In this document: one piece after another, positions 11,641 through 24,181 of the stretch
Position numbering within the stretch: the first letter of the stretch is position 1
Layout: the number at the start of each line of letters is the position of its first letter
Source: Melanocharis versteri
Lineage: Eukaryota; Chordata; Aves; Passeriformes; Melanocharitidae
DNA: 64,000 bases
Assembly (NCBI GenBank): GCA_013397845.1
Contig: VZTG01007409.1
Coordinates: 680,918-744,917, forward strand
Direction: 5' to 3'
The notes under the pieces: model-generated
What the model was told of the DNA's origin: nothing
What the model saw: the letters and a program-made list of their open reading frames with translations, nothing else
Database searches by the model: none
Translations under genes and position numbers: made by a program

Positions 11641-14600
11641 ATTGAAGCAATATGTTTTGCAAATTATACATTGGGAACAACAGGGACCCAGGAAAGTGAG
11701 GGAGAAAGAGAAACATGGCAAAATGTTGCCTTTAATATGATATTTTTCTTGTTCATCAAGGAAAAATAAATTAGAGCTTTAATTTTTTTTAATTAAATGA
11801 GGATCATATATTGGGAAAAACCAGCTATAATAGTAAAAAGTTAATATTGATTTTATTGAGTGAGAGTTTTAAGAAAATATTGTTTATTATAGGGAAATTT
11901 CACACAGTAACCTGATGCAAGAGAACTGGAGTAAGATTACATAATAGCTTTTATTACAGATTTCAGAAATCCTTTTGAGTCCAATGAAGCTGGATTAACA
12001 AAAACTGCACAAAAAAATATCATTTTAATTAGTGCTAATGTGATCTCGTCATGGTCCAGCTGTTTCACACAGGATGAAAATCTGTGTTGCTTTATTAGCA
12101 ATTCACCCTCCAAAATAATGTCACTTCTGATTTTTAACATTTCTTATTGATGTATATTTTAATAAAATAGCCAAATGATTTGGTGACTACTGTCATAAGG
12201 AAACAGAGGGGTTCTTGACTTGCTTGTTTTAAAATAAAAAAGTGTTTAAAACATTACTCATAGATAAAGAAATATTTCATTTTTTGACCTTTTTCCAAAA
12301 CATTACTATAAAAATCAGATTAAAGTTTCTATGGTTGCATTTTAAAGGTGATTTTTTATTTATAAAACTAATAAGAAAAGTAAATATTGCTAACTTGTTA
12401 ACAAGTTGAAATTATGTCTTACATGGGCCAGATGCTTTTCCTTAAAGACTTGGTTTTGTCTCTTTTTTAAGTAAGTATGGGTTCCAAATCACAGTCTTTA
12501 ACCAATATTCCATTATTCTGTTAGCCAATAGTGACTTCAAATTTAGATCTCTGTTCATTTTTGACAGGACTATTTCACAACTCAATTCCATTTGGAGCTA
12601 ACTTCGATTTTAATCTAAATTATTTTCAAGTTACTGAAACTTACTACTACATTTATATATGAAGTTGTAGTATATTGCCTTATATACCTGCTTGAATTCT
12701 ACATTAAAAATAATCAAATGTAGAAAATCTCAGTACTCACAGCTCAATTTTCTTCTCCATTATTTTTATATGCTTTAATACAGTGGAGACCCCTGCATAT
12801 ACTATTGCAGAAAAAGTCATTTATATTTTAATAACTTTATTCCTTTTCCCTATGTTATTTAAAATATTTCTTTATGCACTGTTGGTGATAATATATTTAT
12901 CAGCTCTCCAATTTACCTTAGACTTTGCTAATGTATACCAGGATTATGAACAGTTCTTGTATTTTTTCTTAAACATTGTACAATTCCTTTTCTTATTCTT
13001 AGATAGTGATTTAATATTAAACAGTTTGTGCAGGGAAACAGTTTGCAATGTGCCAATTGTTGTAAATTAAAGCAGGATTATGCCAGTGGTGGGTGGATTT
13101 TTAACTGTAATTTCCAATTATTATAATAATAGAAGAGGTTACTGGAGAAAACAACACAAGGACTGTGTTGCACTGTATTGGTTGCTTGCTTTGTAGAGTC
13201 TTAAAAAGCCCCTGATGATACCATGACGGCATTTCTCTATCTCTCCTCTATAGTCTAAAACAGCATTAGCAAAGCCACCCTTTGCAAAGAGGGAAGAGCC
13301 CCCAAATAACAATGAGTTGGTTCCATGTGTCTCTGGGAACCAGACACTTGCTGCTGCAGAGCTTATGCAAAGACTTGTATTTCACAAGATTTGATGCAAG
13401 GTTGTATGCAGCAGGATGAGATGAAAAGGAAATTCTAAGGGTAAAGAATGTTGTTTTTTGAGATAGAGAAGCCAGTGTAGTGATTCATATTCTCCTTGGG
13501 TCTTTTGAAAATCAGAGGACTCCCAAGCCTGAGCTACCTTCCACATTTCCTTCTTTTCCCTACCCTGCATTCCTTCTTCCAGGTAACACATACTGACTCC
13601 CACTTTTCTGGATTATGGTAACTCAGTGTTCAAGGTATATTGCTCTTGAAAATTGCAGCCTTCTCTTTTTTCCTCATTATCTTTGTGTTGGATAGTTTTG
13701 CCCAATATACTTGAGGTTTCTCAGCTGTTTTCAACTTTTTTTTTCAGCTTTTCTTGTTTGAGCATTGTTAATGAGAGACTGCATTTTGCAACACAGTGTA
13801 CACAGTTTGCCTAACACCTTCCACCCTATCTGGCTTATTTCTATCTTGTCTACGATGAAAAATCCCAGTGGAATGAAGAATTGAAGAAATTCTGCTTTTC
13901 TCCATTGGAACTAGTATCTAAGGCTAAATCTCTGCTGCTCGTGCACACTTGTTGGATAGAATACAAGGGACTTCGATATTGTCAAGCGTTGCTCTAAAAA
14001 GGCAAAATGGGAATAATTACTTTAAGGATAATATTAAACTGTGTTGCAGAGTGAATGAAATTCTGCATATTTCAGCAGATCCCATGATTTAAACATATTG
14101 AGAAATTAATTGGTGTGTAACTCTTTCTTTTGTCAAAGTATCAAGGCTTAACCAATATAAAATGAGAAATCCCTCTACATAACACCAAAGTCCTGATTTG
14201 TATTTTCATCCAGGATTTAAGTGGTGAAATGCTGACTCTCTTCAGGTGAACAGGATTTTTCTTTCATGTATTTGCCTCAAAGACAAGGCTTGGTGAATCC
14301 TCTGGAGAAGTTAGCTTGGCAGTGATGGATATACACGCTTTTCTGCTCGTGGTGTCCAGTGCACGTTCAGGCTTTGTTGCAACTATCTTCTGCCCTGAAT
14401 CCCCTTGTCTTTATTGCCAACCAGGCCCTGGCCAGCGAGATATGATAGGGAAGACTCATCACAATACACTGTAGCTTGCCCATGTAGTGCAGGGTGGGTT
14501 TTAGAACAGATGTGTCAGACGTTGTCCCAAAAATGTGTGACACAAATGTCAAGAAGTTTCATTGCTGCTGTCGCATGTTTGAGCTCCAGTCTTCTTGCAC

Positions 14601-17600
14601 ACATGAACACAGATAAGTCTTCCTTTCAGTACAATAGAAGTACCATCTTTCTTTACAATAGAAGGATGATTTAGCCTCCATTCCTCTCTTTTCTTCTATG
14701 ACTTTAAATAACATGCTGATATTGCTTTTTTACTGTATTTGTTTCCTTACATTCTCCAGGTTTTGGTGGGGAATGCATGCATTTTTTACTGTGATATTTT
14801 TACTCTTATACAGCTGAATAACCCCAGATCAACTCTGTGTCTCCAATCTTTTAATCTCCTATGAAATTAGAGTTATCTAACTTATTATCATGTAAGAAGC
14901 TGTAGGTACACAAAAGGTTTGACAGCAGATGTTGAGATATCATCATCATCATCAAAATGTGAAGGGACACTGTCTCTAACTCTTGTGAGCCCTTCTGCAT
15001 TTCATTCGTCAGTTCATTAACAACACAAAGGAGCCAGTGTATAATGGACAGTAAGGGTGGAACCATTTGTTCTGGAACAGGATTATCTTTCTTGTCCACG
15101 TCAGCTTTGTGATAAATTTATTTTTATTTCCATTTGCAAATGCTCTTCCAACTCAAGGAAAGGCAATGGAGTACTTGAAAGCCTCTCTCCCACAGACAGT
15201 TTTTATTAGAAGGTTAGTAATCTTTTACAGTAAGAATCTCCTTCCATTGTCATGTGCACTTTTCCTCTGAAGTCTGCTTCTTTAGTTCTCAAGTTTTGTG
15301 GAGGTCATTCTGAGATACTTTGGTCACTTTCTTTCGATAAGATTCACAGCCTTACTAATTTAGAATAATGATATTCAATTGGAGTTGCTCTCTCTTGTAT
15401 TTGAAAGGAAGTTATTGGGATAATCCAAAGTGTATTATGTGGTTAAATATATTAGCAGAATTTCTTACATATTTAGGGATACTGTGATGAAATTTCCAGC
15501 TATTTTTACATGCTTTTTTTTTTCAACCAGAAAGGGTGGGTAGGGTTCATCTCATCTGATTTTTTTGGGGGGAAAAACAACATAAAAATCTTATTCAGAG
15601 TTATAAGTAATCTTAATTTAGAAAAAGAGAAGACCGAAAAGCAACTTAAACCCTTTTAGTGTGTGTTGCTTCTGGTAGAATATGGCTTCAATTTTATTGA
15701 CTTCCAGTTCCCGATAAAAAGGTTGATCATATTTCTGTTTCTTTGTGCTGGTTACTTCATTAATTCTATTTAAAATGTAGATCTGAAAGCCATTGTTATC
15801 CTTTTATGTTTTGAAAGTGGGTCCTAGTAGCCTATCTTCTTCAACCAATAGTCTAGATTAAGGATTTCGTCAACAAATACGAAGACCTACTAAATTAAAC
15901 ATGAAAATGATGCTGTAGGTAATTTGCTAAAAATTTTTTTGTGTATAGACTGGAGCCTCCACTGGAATACATATGAGGGATTTTCAGTATGGTAAAAAGA
16001 TTAGAAAATGCTGCTGTAGAAAACCACATTCTTTTATAATCTTTATTAATCTTTAAACTAAAGACAGGCCCATCTGTGTGCACCACTAAAATGGAATTGG
16101 GAGAGATAACTCAAGGGTAGGCCTCAGGATACTCCTCCAAAGCGTAAATTTCACTTGTTTCTACATTGTGGAAACATTTTGAACATTAAAGGAAAAAAGT
16201 GCTTTGTTCTATTGAAAGTCAAAAACTTCACAGGTACTAAATAAAATAGAAATCAAAATACTGAGTTTGAAGAGCTTAATAACTTTAACATTCCAGCTGT
16301 AGTATTTTAAATAATATTTAGGACGAAATACATAATAATTCTAATACATTTGTCTGTATGAAAATACTTAAAATTACATTTGTAGATAAATAGTCATTTA
16401 CTATAGTGAGGCATTTTATTTACAGTAAGTGAATAGTCACTTACTAGAAATCTTGCATTCCTGGACAAAGGAAATATAATTTTCCAAGGACAGTTCATCT
16501 CAGTCACCTTTGACATCTACTTTAGTAAGAAATGAATATCCTTTGAAGGTGCTTGTATTTCTCCACTGATAACAGACCAGAGTCTGGAAAAGCATCTTAA
16601 ACTGAGCGATGATTTAGGTGAGATTAATTCTAGTCCGTTGCTATGGGCTCATTTTTGTCATCCATATATAGCTGCCTTTGGCCATTGTAGGTGCCATAAA
16701 GTATCTCAAACCTGTACATGGGGCTGGCAGATATGACACAGGAGGTCTGGGAGACTGGTGACCCTCTGTAGTACTAGCAGAAGTGCAGGTAGGGTGCGCT
16801 GGGGCATCTCAAATGTCTTCGGGTGCCTATGGAGGGTAACGGAATCAAGCTAAAGGAATTGTCTCAATTTTAATAATGTAAACTGATGACTAGCCATTCC
16901 TTGAAGTCCTGAACAAATAGAGGTACTTTCTGAAATTCTGAGTGCCAGTAGTGTTGCTCATGGGTTCTTCAAGTTACTCTTTCCTGGCATGCAATAAACC
17001 AGATTATATATTTAGGGTTCCTGTAAGTAATTCTAAATGTGTAAGTGCCACCCCATATTCCCTATCATCCTGAGCTTCTTCCAGCAGCAATGACTCCAAG
17101 GTCTGCATGCAATCTTATGGGCAATATCTCTTGCCTGACAACTGGCAGCCTAACCAACATAACAGTATTGTATAACAGCACTACAACACCTCTGTAAGCC
17201 TGTGAAGCATGTTTGAGTAAGCACTTCTTTAGAACCCCAAATCTGTCTGAGAACAGATCTTGTTAAAGATTCTTACATGGTCTTTAACATATTTTTACTG
17301 ATGCTGGATCTGAGTTAATGATGCTTCACAAGAAGTGCTGACCACTAACTTTTTCTGGAAAAATCTGAAACTGCTTCCTATCAGTCTATCTTGTAATTGC
17401 AGAAGCAAGTGAATTCTCGTTTCCTGCTTCTGAGGCTTGGAGTTCTTGGAGGCAAGCTGGAAAGCAACTTTCACAGTGCATCTGCCAGCAATATTCTGGA
17501 AATCACAAATAGAGACATAAGATCTTTATCATGGATAATGAGGGAATCTTCATGCTGTATGGAGTCAAGTTCCTTCTACTGCTAACTAGCTGATTGTTTT

Positions 17601-18956
17601 GCAAGACCTTGTGTTTGGTGAGTGTCAGAAATAGTGGACATATTCAGCTTTGCTCACCTATCATTATCGTGAGGGTGTATTTAAACATCTCTGTGTTTAA
17701 ATTTGCAGCTTTAATGTTACATTCATGTTGCATTTCATTATGGATGCAGCAATGACTTAGGAAACAGAAAGGAAACTGTGAAGAGGCCACGCTTCTTGGT
17801 AGCAGCCTAGGAATTAAGATGACAGCATTAATTATTTATGCTGTAAGACATCTTCATTGGCAGGTGGTGGTGTAAGGAAAGGAGGGAGGTCAAAAAACAC
17901 ATCTACTTATATTCTTATGGTGAAAAAGCAGAAGAAATAAGAAACAAGCGGTTAACCATTGCGTGTATTTGAAATCAAGGAATGGAGCTGCAAATTGGTT
18001 ACTGCAGTTTGCTTGTGCCACGCATAAGAAAGTACTGTGATCCTAAATCGAAAATGATTGTGTTTGAGGACAACTTTTAAGACAAAATATTAAAAAAAAA
18101 GGCCTAAAAAGGACCTCCAGGGAACAGCTTAGTATTTAATAGATAGAAAAGACAGGATGTCACTGGAGGTGACTGGACTTCCACAGATTGCTTCCATCCT
18201 TTGAACACAGACTGCCATAATCTTTCAAGCAAGATGGAACAGTGCTATGAAAATGGATGCTTCAATGTGTCCTGTGAAATAATGGTGAAAATACATACAG
18301 ATAATACATTCCACCTGTTATTACAGCTTTTGTTTCTTTGTTTGGAATGGAACCTCTGCTTTGTATGACTTAAAAATAAGACAGTGAAAAGATGTATTTA
18401 AGATATTTGAATACATCCTTGGTAGATAAATAGGTAGAAATGTCATATAGATAGAGACAATAAAAATGTAGGCTGTCAATGCTGATGCAAACATTGCATT
18501 TCAGGGGAAGAATTACAATGTTATAAGTTGTTTGGGAATAATATCTAATTTAAGGAATAACCATGAAGAATAAAAATACTTTAGAATACTATTATTTGCT
18601 CTTTGTATCACAACAGTGTCTAGTGGTTCCAACTAGAAGACACCCTATCACGCCAGATGTTGAATAATACAGACAAAAGATAATATCTTCCCAGAAAACT
18701 TGAATTTCAAGCAGACAGGCTAGAAATTGGTGGGCAGACAGGCTGCAGCTTCTCTGTGGCTGCACAGCAGCAATTCCTTCATTCCTGGTCTAGTCAAGCA
18801 TTCATAAAATTACATTGCCAACAAGTTGAACATATCTGAGTTGTCCCAGTCTCAGCACTGTGTGTGATGACCTCTAAACAGCTTTTGACCTGAAAAAGTG
18901 CTATTGCTTTCCTTAATGACAGAGGAGCTGACTGTTGAATTATCTAGTAGCTATTT
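11641..18956. other. Long AT-rich unique stretch, no gene seen
   Basis: This is about 7.3 kb without a recognisable repeat, exon or RNA gene. A small ATC trinucleotide run lies at 14940-14954. Open runs (for example 12783-13070 and 14405-14674) are either hydrophobic T-rich translations or lack any family resemblance. Confidence 0.55.
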
Positions 18957-19653
18957 TCATAGAGTCGTAGAACAGCTTGAGTTGAAAAGAACATTCGAGG
19001 ACCATTTAGTCCAAAGTCCCTGTCACTCTCATCCTTGTCCCCTGGCAGGGATGTCTTTCACTAGATCAGGTTTCTCAAAGCCCCATCCAATCTGGCCTTG
19101 AACACTTCCAGTAATAAGTCCATGTACAACTTTTCTGGACAATCTGCTCCAGAGTCTCACCGATATCATCCTAAAAATTTTCTTCTACCTTCTTTCAATT
19201 TAAAACTGTTGCTGCTTGTTCTGTTACAACAGACCTTGGTAAAAAGCCTTTATCTTTTATAAGCCCCTTTAAGTTTTGAAAGGCCTTAATAAGGTCTTTC
19301 CAGAGCCTTCTCTTCTCCAGGGTGAGCAACCCCAACTGTCTCAGACTGTTTTCATAGGAGAGGTGCTCCAGCCCTTTGATCATTTTTGTCACCCTGGCCT
19401 TCTTTCCAGACCTGCTCAAATAGATCCATGTCTTTCTTTTGCTGGAAACTCCGAGGCTGAATGCAGCTCTCTGGGTGAGGTCTCACAAGAATGTAGAAGA
19501 GGGGCAGAATCACCTCCCTTATCCCACTGGCTACACTGCTTCTGATATATCCCAGGATACGGTTGCCTTTCTGGGCTGCAAGTGCACATTGCTGGCTCAT
19601 GTCAAGCTTCTGCCTCTTCAGAGAGTGATCCATAGTGCTCTAAGCCAGGTCTT
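18957..19653 (-). mobile_element. CR1 LINE fragment, minus strand
   Basis: The CR1 3' end lies on the left: TCATAGAGTCGTAGAACAGC (18957-18976) is the reverse complement of a mutated ATTCTATG tail. Further landmarks are ATCCAATCTGGCCTTGAACA (19086-19105), GAGAGGTGCTCCAGCCCTTT near 19357, and the GCACATTGCTGGCTCATGTC block (19584-19603), all reverse-complement CR1. The stop-free minus runs at 19195-19419 and 19352-19633 are remnants of the reverse-transcriptase ORF broken into two frames. The element stops abruptly at the left edge of the LTR that follows, and no CR1 sequence resumes beyond that LTR. Confidence 0.93.
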
Positions 19654-19655
19654 TG

Positions 19656-20580
19656 TGTTGGGTGTCCACAGCAAGATGCTGGCAGCGGTGTTTTTTCTGA
19701 GAATACACCAGAAGCTGCTTCTAGCGTCAGACAGAGCCAGTTCTAGCTGGCTCCAAGGGAGACCTGTTGCTGGCCAAAGCTGAACTGATCAGTTGATGGT
19801 GCCTCTGTAATAACACATTTAAGAAAGGGTAAAAATATGCTGCAGAACAGCAACTGCGAGAGAGGAGTGAGAAAATGTGTAACAACTCTGCAGACACCAA
19901 GGTCACTGAAGGATAAGGGGAAGGAGGTGCTCCACGGTGGGGCAGACACCCACTGCAGCCCACAGACAGGGCAGTGGTGGACCAGATACCAAACTGCAGT
20001 GTATGAAGACCCTGGGCCAGAGCAATCTCTTGGCAGGAACAGCAGCCCATGGAGAGGAGCCCAGGCAGGAGCAGGTTTTCTGGCAGGACCTGCACCCTGT
20101 TGAGGGAGCCCACAGTGGAGCAGCATGTTCTTGAAGTGCTGTACCTCATGGAAAAGGGCTCAGACTGGAGCCGTCCTTAAAGTACTGCAGCCTAGAGGAA
20201 GGACCCAAGCTGGAGCAGATGAGCAGAGTGAGGAAGGGGCAGAAAAGAGCAGCTGTTGTGGACTGAGCACAACTCCCCTCCCCTTCACCCTGTACTACTT
20301 GGAGTGGGTGGAGTGGAGCAGTTGGGAACAAGGGAGAAAACTTAAGCTGGGAAGAAGGGGAAGGAGCAGGGTGGATTTTTTTTAATCTTCCAACTCAATT
20401 TTTATTTTAATTTCCCCTAAATGACTCTGTAATGCCCATTACGGTGATTTGTAAGTGATCTCCCCGTCTTTATCTCAATCCATGAGGTTCTCATCCTATT
20501 TTCTCATGCATTCTGTTGAGGAAGGGTATGGAGAGAGTCTGGGTGGATGCTTCCCAGCAGACCAAGGTAAACTTACTACA
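19656..20580 (+). mobile_element. Avian LTR element (probably a solo ERV LTR)
   Basis: A 925-base element begins TGTTGGGTGTCC and ends CTTACTACA. It resembles from memory a known avian LTR: a CAGACAGAGCCAGTTCTAGC segment (19730-19749), an ATTTAAGAAAGGG TATA-like stretch (19817-19829), a central tract of degenerate repeats of about 45 bases centred on GGAGCAG (about 19900-20225), and a CATTACGGTGATTTGTAAGT segment (20437-20456) before the end. No internal retroviral region follows. Open runs on both strands are LTR sequence read as protein. GTGTTG occurs at 19655-19660 and again at 20581-20586, which may be a trace of target duplication, but the first copy overlaps the apparent LTR start. The ERV class is not assigned. 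Confidence 0.75.
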
Positions 20581-23010
20581 GTGTTGAAGACACCAATGCA
20601 GTTAGAACAGGAAATGAAATCTCCTTTTTATGATGTCCATCTCTCCATCCTCTATATTACTAAGGTATTTTCAGGTGGTATGTAAAATCCAGTTTTACAA
20701 GGTGTTCCTAATTTATTAATGAGCTCGCCTGAGACCTGAAAAATAGCTAAATAAATGTGTTTTAAAAATATTTTGAAAACTCTTCCCCTTTGTGCACAAT
20801 TGGAAACGTACATGTTCATACACATGTATGTCTGAATTTAACCTATGTCCTTGTCAACTATGAATGTGCATCTTCATCTGCAGACACACCTACAAAGAAG
20901 TCTTCCCAGTTCACATGGAAGTTAACAGTAATGCAGAGTTAACCAGAAGAAGCAATGCATTTTCTTGTTTAAAGAAAAGCTCAGCTCATGAGGATTCTGG
21001 GCATTGTTCAGTTGTATGGCTTCTTCTCCATTTGAATAGGCTCCCATAGAAACTACTGCTGGTACCGTCAAACTGTACAGTTTACAGATCCAGTAACAAC
21101 CTATAAATGCCTTGTGTTCTAAGAACTAGCCTTACTTAATTTCTTTTTTGTTCCAGTTGTACTGTTTGTGCTCAATTACCTATATAGCGGACATTTCAAA
21201 ATGATTTGTCCATAGCATAAGCCAGTTTCTAACTGGCAAGGTAATAAATAACTTTTCCATTTTATCATCCCGGTAAAAAATGGTATCATATTGTCTCATT
21301 TTGCAAATGAGAATTAATGGCCCATTACTCACAGTCATTCTTATAGTCGCACACTGCCTATCTTTAGAGATGAGTGAGCTCTAAGGAGAAAAGTTTTACG
21401 TCTTATTCACTCTCCTGGGAGCTGGAAGGCCACTTTTTCCCTTTCTGTGGCAGGGGATGCTCCAATAGTTCCAGTTGTGCTTCTCTTCCACTCCAGTGAT
21501 GTTGTGCAGGTTGAGGTGTTTGCACTTTTAGTTTTATCCGGTCAAAAACATCTTCACCAGTAAACTGAACGGGGCCAAATTAGAGGCGCCAACACTGGCA
21601 TACACTGAGCCTTGCAATTAGTCGTTGATTGATACACGTAATTTTGAAGCTGTACAAACTAGCCCTCTACCCGGTGATGACTGAGTGTTGTTCAGGAGAC
21701 AGACAGACAGGAATGGTTCCTAGTAGGTGTTTTGGAAGGAAGAAAAAGGTGAATTTTGGAATACAGGTACCCACTCTGCTATACCATTTCAATCATGGCC
21801 TTGATTTTCTAGTGTAAGTAAAACTGTAGCCAGTTCTACTCTCCAGTGCTAGACTGAGGTTATCAGTGATATATTCCAACCCTTCTGATACCTGCCTCAA
21901 ATAGGGAAGATGGACAAAATTGTATCAGTCTTCTTGGAAATGATCCAATCCAATTATATCAAGTGATTGACTGTCCATCTAAAATATTTTGAATGAAGGG
22001 TGCTAAGAAAATTTTGTCGAAGAAAGGGACTGTAGCATAAAACCAAGGAAATAGAAGAGACTCCCAGACACATAGTGGTCAGTGAATTCAATAATTTTAC
22101 AAGCCTGAGTGCCCTACCATCCAAATTAGGGTGCAAAGGAAATTCATCATTCAACAGGTATTTGAGATGATAGCTATTTTGTACAAAGAGGATTGAATTA
22201 CCTACATTATGGGATTTTTTTGCAACAATTGGAAGCTATCTATCTACATCCTGACTGAATCACATGCTAGGAATCAGCCCAAGCCTTATGAAAACATTAG
22301 ATACCTTTAAAGGGCAGGATTATATCTTCAAACAAAGGTACACCACTTCTGCCTTCTGTGCACAATCTGAATATTCTAGAGTTTTCTATCACAGAACAGT
22401 TTTTTCTTCCTCAAGGAGATGATAATAAGAGGTGAGACCTTTTTTTGTTACCTCCTATTCCTAATAAAATATATGTCATAGAATGTTAACAGACTCACAT
22501 TGCAATATTTTGTAGACCTGCCATTCATATTAGCCACAGGACAATTTATTACCAGGAAAAAGAAAGTCACGTCTGAAAAAAACAGGTATGACTAGGTCAA
22601 TAAGGTATGGAAGATTAATTTTAAATCCTTTAAATATGGTAACTTTCAGTAGAAAGGAAGTGTGGAAGAGCAAACTGCTGAACAATTTTGTATTTTGTAT
22701 GTCAGATGTCTGTCTAAAGAACAAGACAGAGTCAGGTAGAATGACTGTATTTCAGAAATCATGAAGAAAAATAAAAAGAAATGAGTGTTGAAGTGTGACC
22801 GAAAGACTGGAATTAGAGTGGGAGAAATTAAAGAGGATAGAACTTCTTACACAAATATGTTGAAACAAGAGGGGAAAAGGAAGAAAAATAATCACAAGGT
22901 TCATAAGGTAAGTAGAGTGGAAGCAGGAAAATAGACAATAGCAATTTACTTAATGACAATAACCAAATCAGTAAATAATTATGTTAATTGATTTGGGAGA
23001 TGACTAGTGT
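20581..23010. other. Unique DNA, no gene seen
   Basis: No repeat family was recognised. A small stretch at 21570-21640 combines GGCGCC, a CAATTAG core and ATTGAT and looks regulatory, but nothing decisive is present. Confidence 0.5.
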
Positions 23011-23098
23011 CATGGAATCATAGAATGGTGTGAGTTGAAGGGGAGAGAGATCATCTAATTCTAAATCCTTGATGTGGGTAGGGACACTTTCCACTGGA
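23011..23098 (-). mobile_element. Short CR1 3'-end fragment
   Basis: CATGGAATCATAGAATGGTG followed by GAGTTGAAGGGGAGAGAGAT and a GTGGGTAGGGACACTTTCCA segment is the reverse complement of a CR1 3' UTR and tail. Only about 90 bases remain, so this was a very short insertion or has been eroded. Confidence 0.85.
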
Positions 23099-24117
23099 GA
23101 AGAGACAGAATGGTTTTTAGATTGGAGAGCAGAAAGAAAAAGAGGAAAGTTCTGAGAGTAAGGAATGTGAGGTAAAAGAATTTAGGGGGATAGTCCTCAA
23201 GAAGGAGAAAGAGAGTTACATTAAGGAGATGTAATTTAAGCGACACAGACCTGCTGAACTTGTGAAAGAGTCAAGATCCTTAAGTCAGAAATTATTCTAG
23301 GAAATGTAATTCTCTATACATTGTAACGGCAATCAGTGTATGAAGTGTGAAGCTGGCTAAGAAATCTAAGCCTAGGGTATTTTCTTCAGTCATTATGGAT
23401 GATGTAGCTGCTGCACCACTGGTACAGTTACCAGTTTCTATTCTGCAGTGCACTGCTAATCATCCCGTGCTCGGTTGGCAGACTGAACGAACCAGCTGCC
23501 AAAGAGACGTCTTCGCATTCCCTGTGCTTCCTGAGCAATGGTAGGGAGGGGAGTTTCTCCAGTGCAGGAGCTATTTAACCCAAGCACTCTCAGTTCTGCT
23601 AAACTTTGGATAAAACAAATTGAGAGCTAGGAATTAGAAGCTGAGGTTGTTAAATATGCTGGCAGTTGCGTTAAGAGCCATTTCCTCAGCTGGTTTTTAA
23701 ACATTTTTAAAGGAAGGCATAAAAAAGAGCTTGTTTTTACTGCCATCAGGTGTGCAAGAATGCAAATATAGGCTGTTCTCACCTGCAACCTAGCAAAGTC
23801 AATGGCAAGATTCCCTTTGCTCCCAGGGCGGCTTGGCCAAGGCCTGTTGACTTACCTGGTGTGCTTTGTCCGTGCATTATATAGCCTGCCTTCTCAGGAA
23901 ATCCTACAGAAACAGGTGGGCAAAGCAGAATAATCCTAGTAAATATCTACTGCATCCCATACATTCTGTATAACTGAGAGATGTGTTTCCATTTTCATTC
24001 CCATGCTCCAGTAGTCCATAGGTGACTTGGGTTTTAATGGCAAAAGTGAAAATAGTGGGAAGCATGATGACACATTTGTGAAATTAATTTGTTCCAACGG
24101 TGCTGAACTTTCCTGGG
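23099..24117. other. Unique DNA with two CpG-bearing patches
   Basis: Bases 23340-23560 and 23780-23910 are richer in CpG and in non-AT words than their surroundings. The first carries a 65-codon open run on the + strand (23347-23544) matching nothing known. The second holds a palindromic CTTGGCCAAGG (23832-23842, NFI-like half-sites) and a candidate minus-strand exon listed separately. Function is undetermined. Confidence 0.35.
23856..23903 (-). other. Candidate 48-base exon on the minus strand
   Basis: On the minus strand a pyrimidine-rich acceptor ending TTTCTGTAG is followed 48 bases later by a full-consensus donor CAG|GTAAGTCAA. The interval is a multiple of three and open in one frame (16 codons, starting with a split codon). 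No protein family is recognisable from so short a peptide. Pseudo-exons with good splice signals are common in vertebrate DNA, so this is only a candidate. Confidence 0.15.
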
Positions 24118-24181
24118 TGACACTGACAGAGTAATACCTGAGAAGGAATACCTGACACTGACAGAGTAATACCTGAGAAGG
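24118..24181. repeat. Two-copy tandem duplication, period 35
   Basis: A 29-base unit at 24118-24146 recurs identically at 24153-24181. The identity points to a recent local duplication by replication slippage. Confidence 0.95.

Noticed and set aside
19727..20149. 140- and 127-codon minus-strand open runs
   Set aside because: They are antisense to the G+C-rich tandem part of the LTR at 19656-20580. There is no family resemblance.
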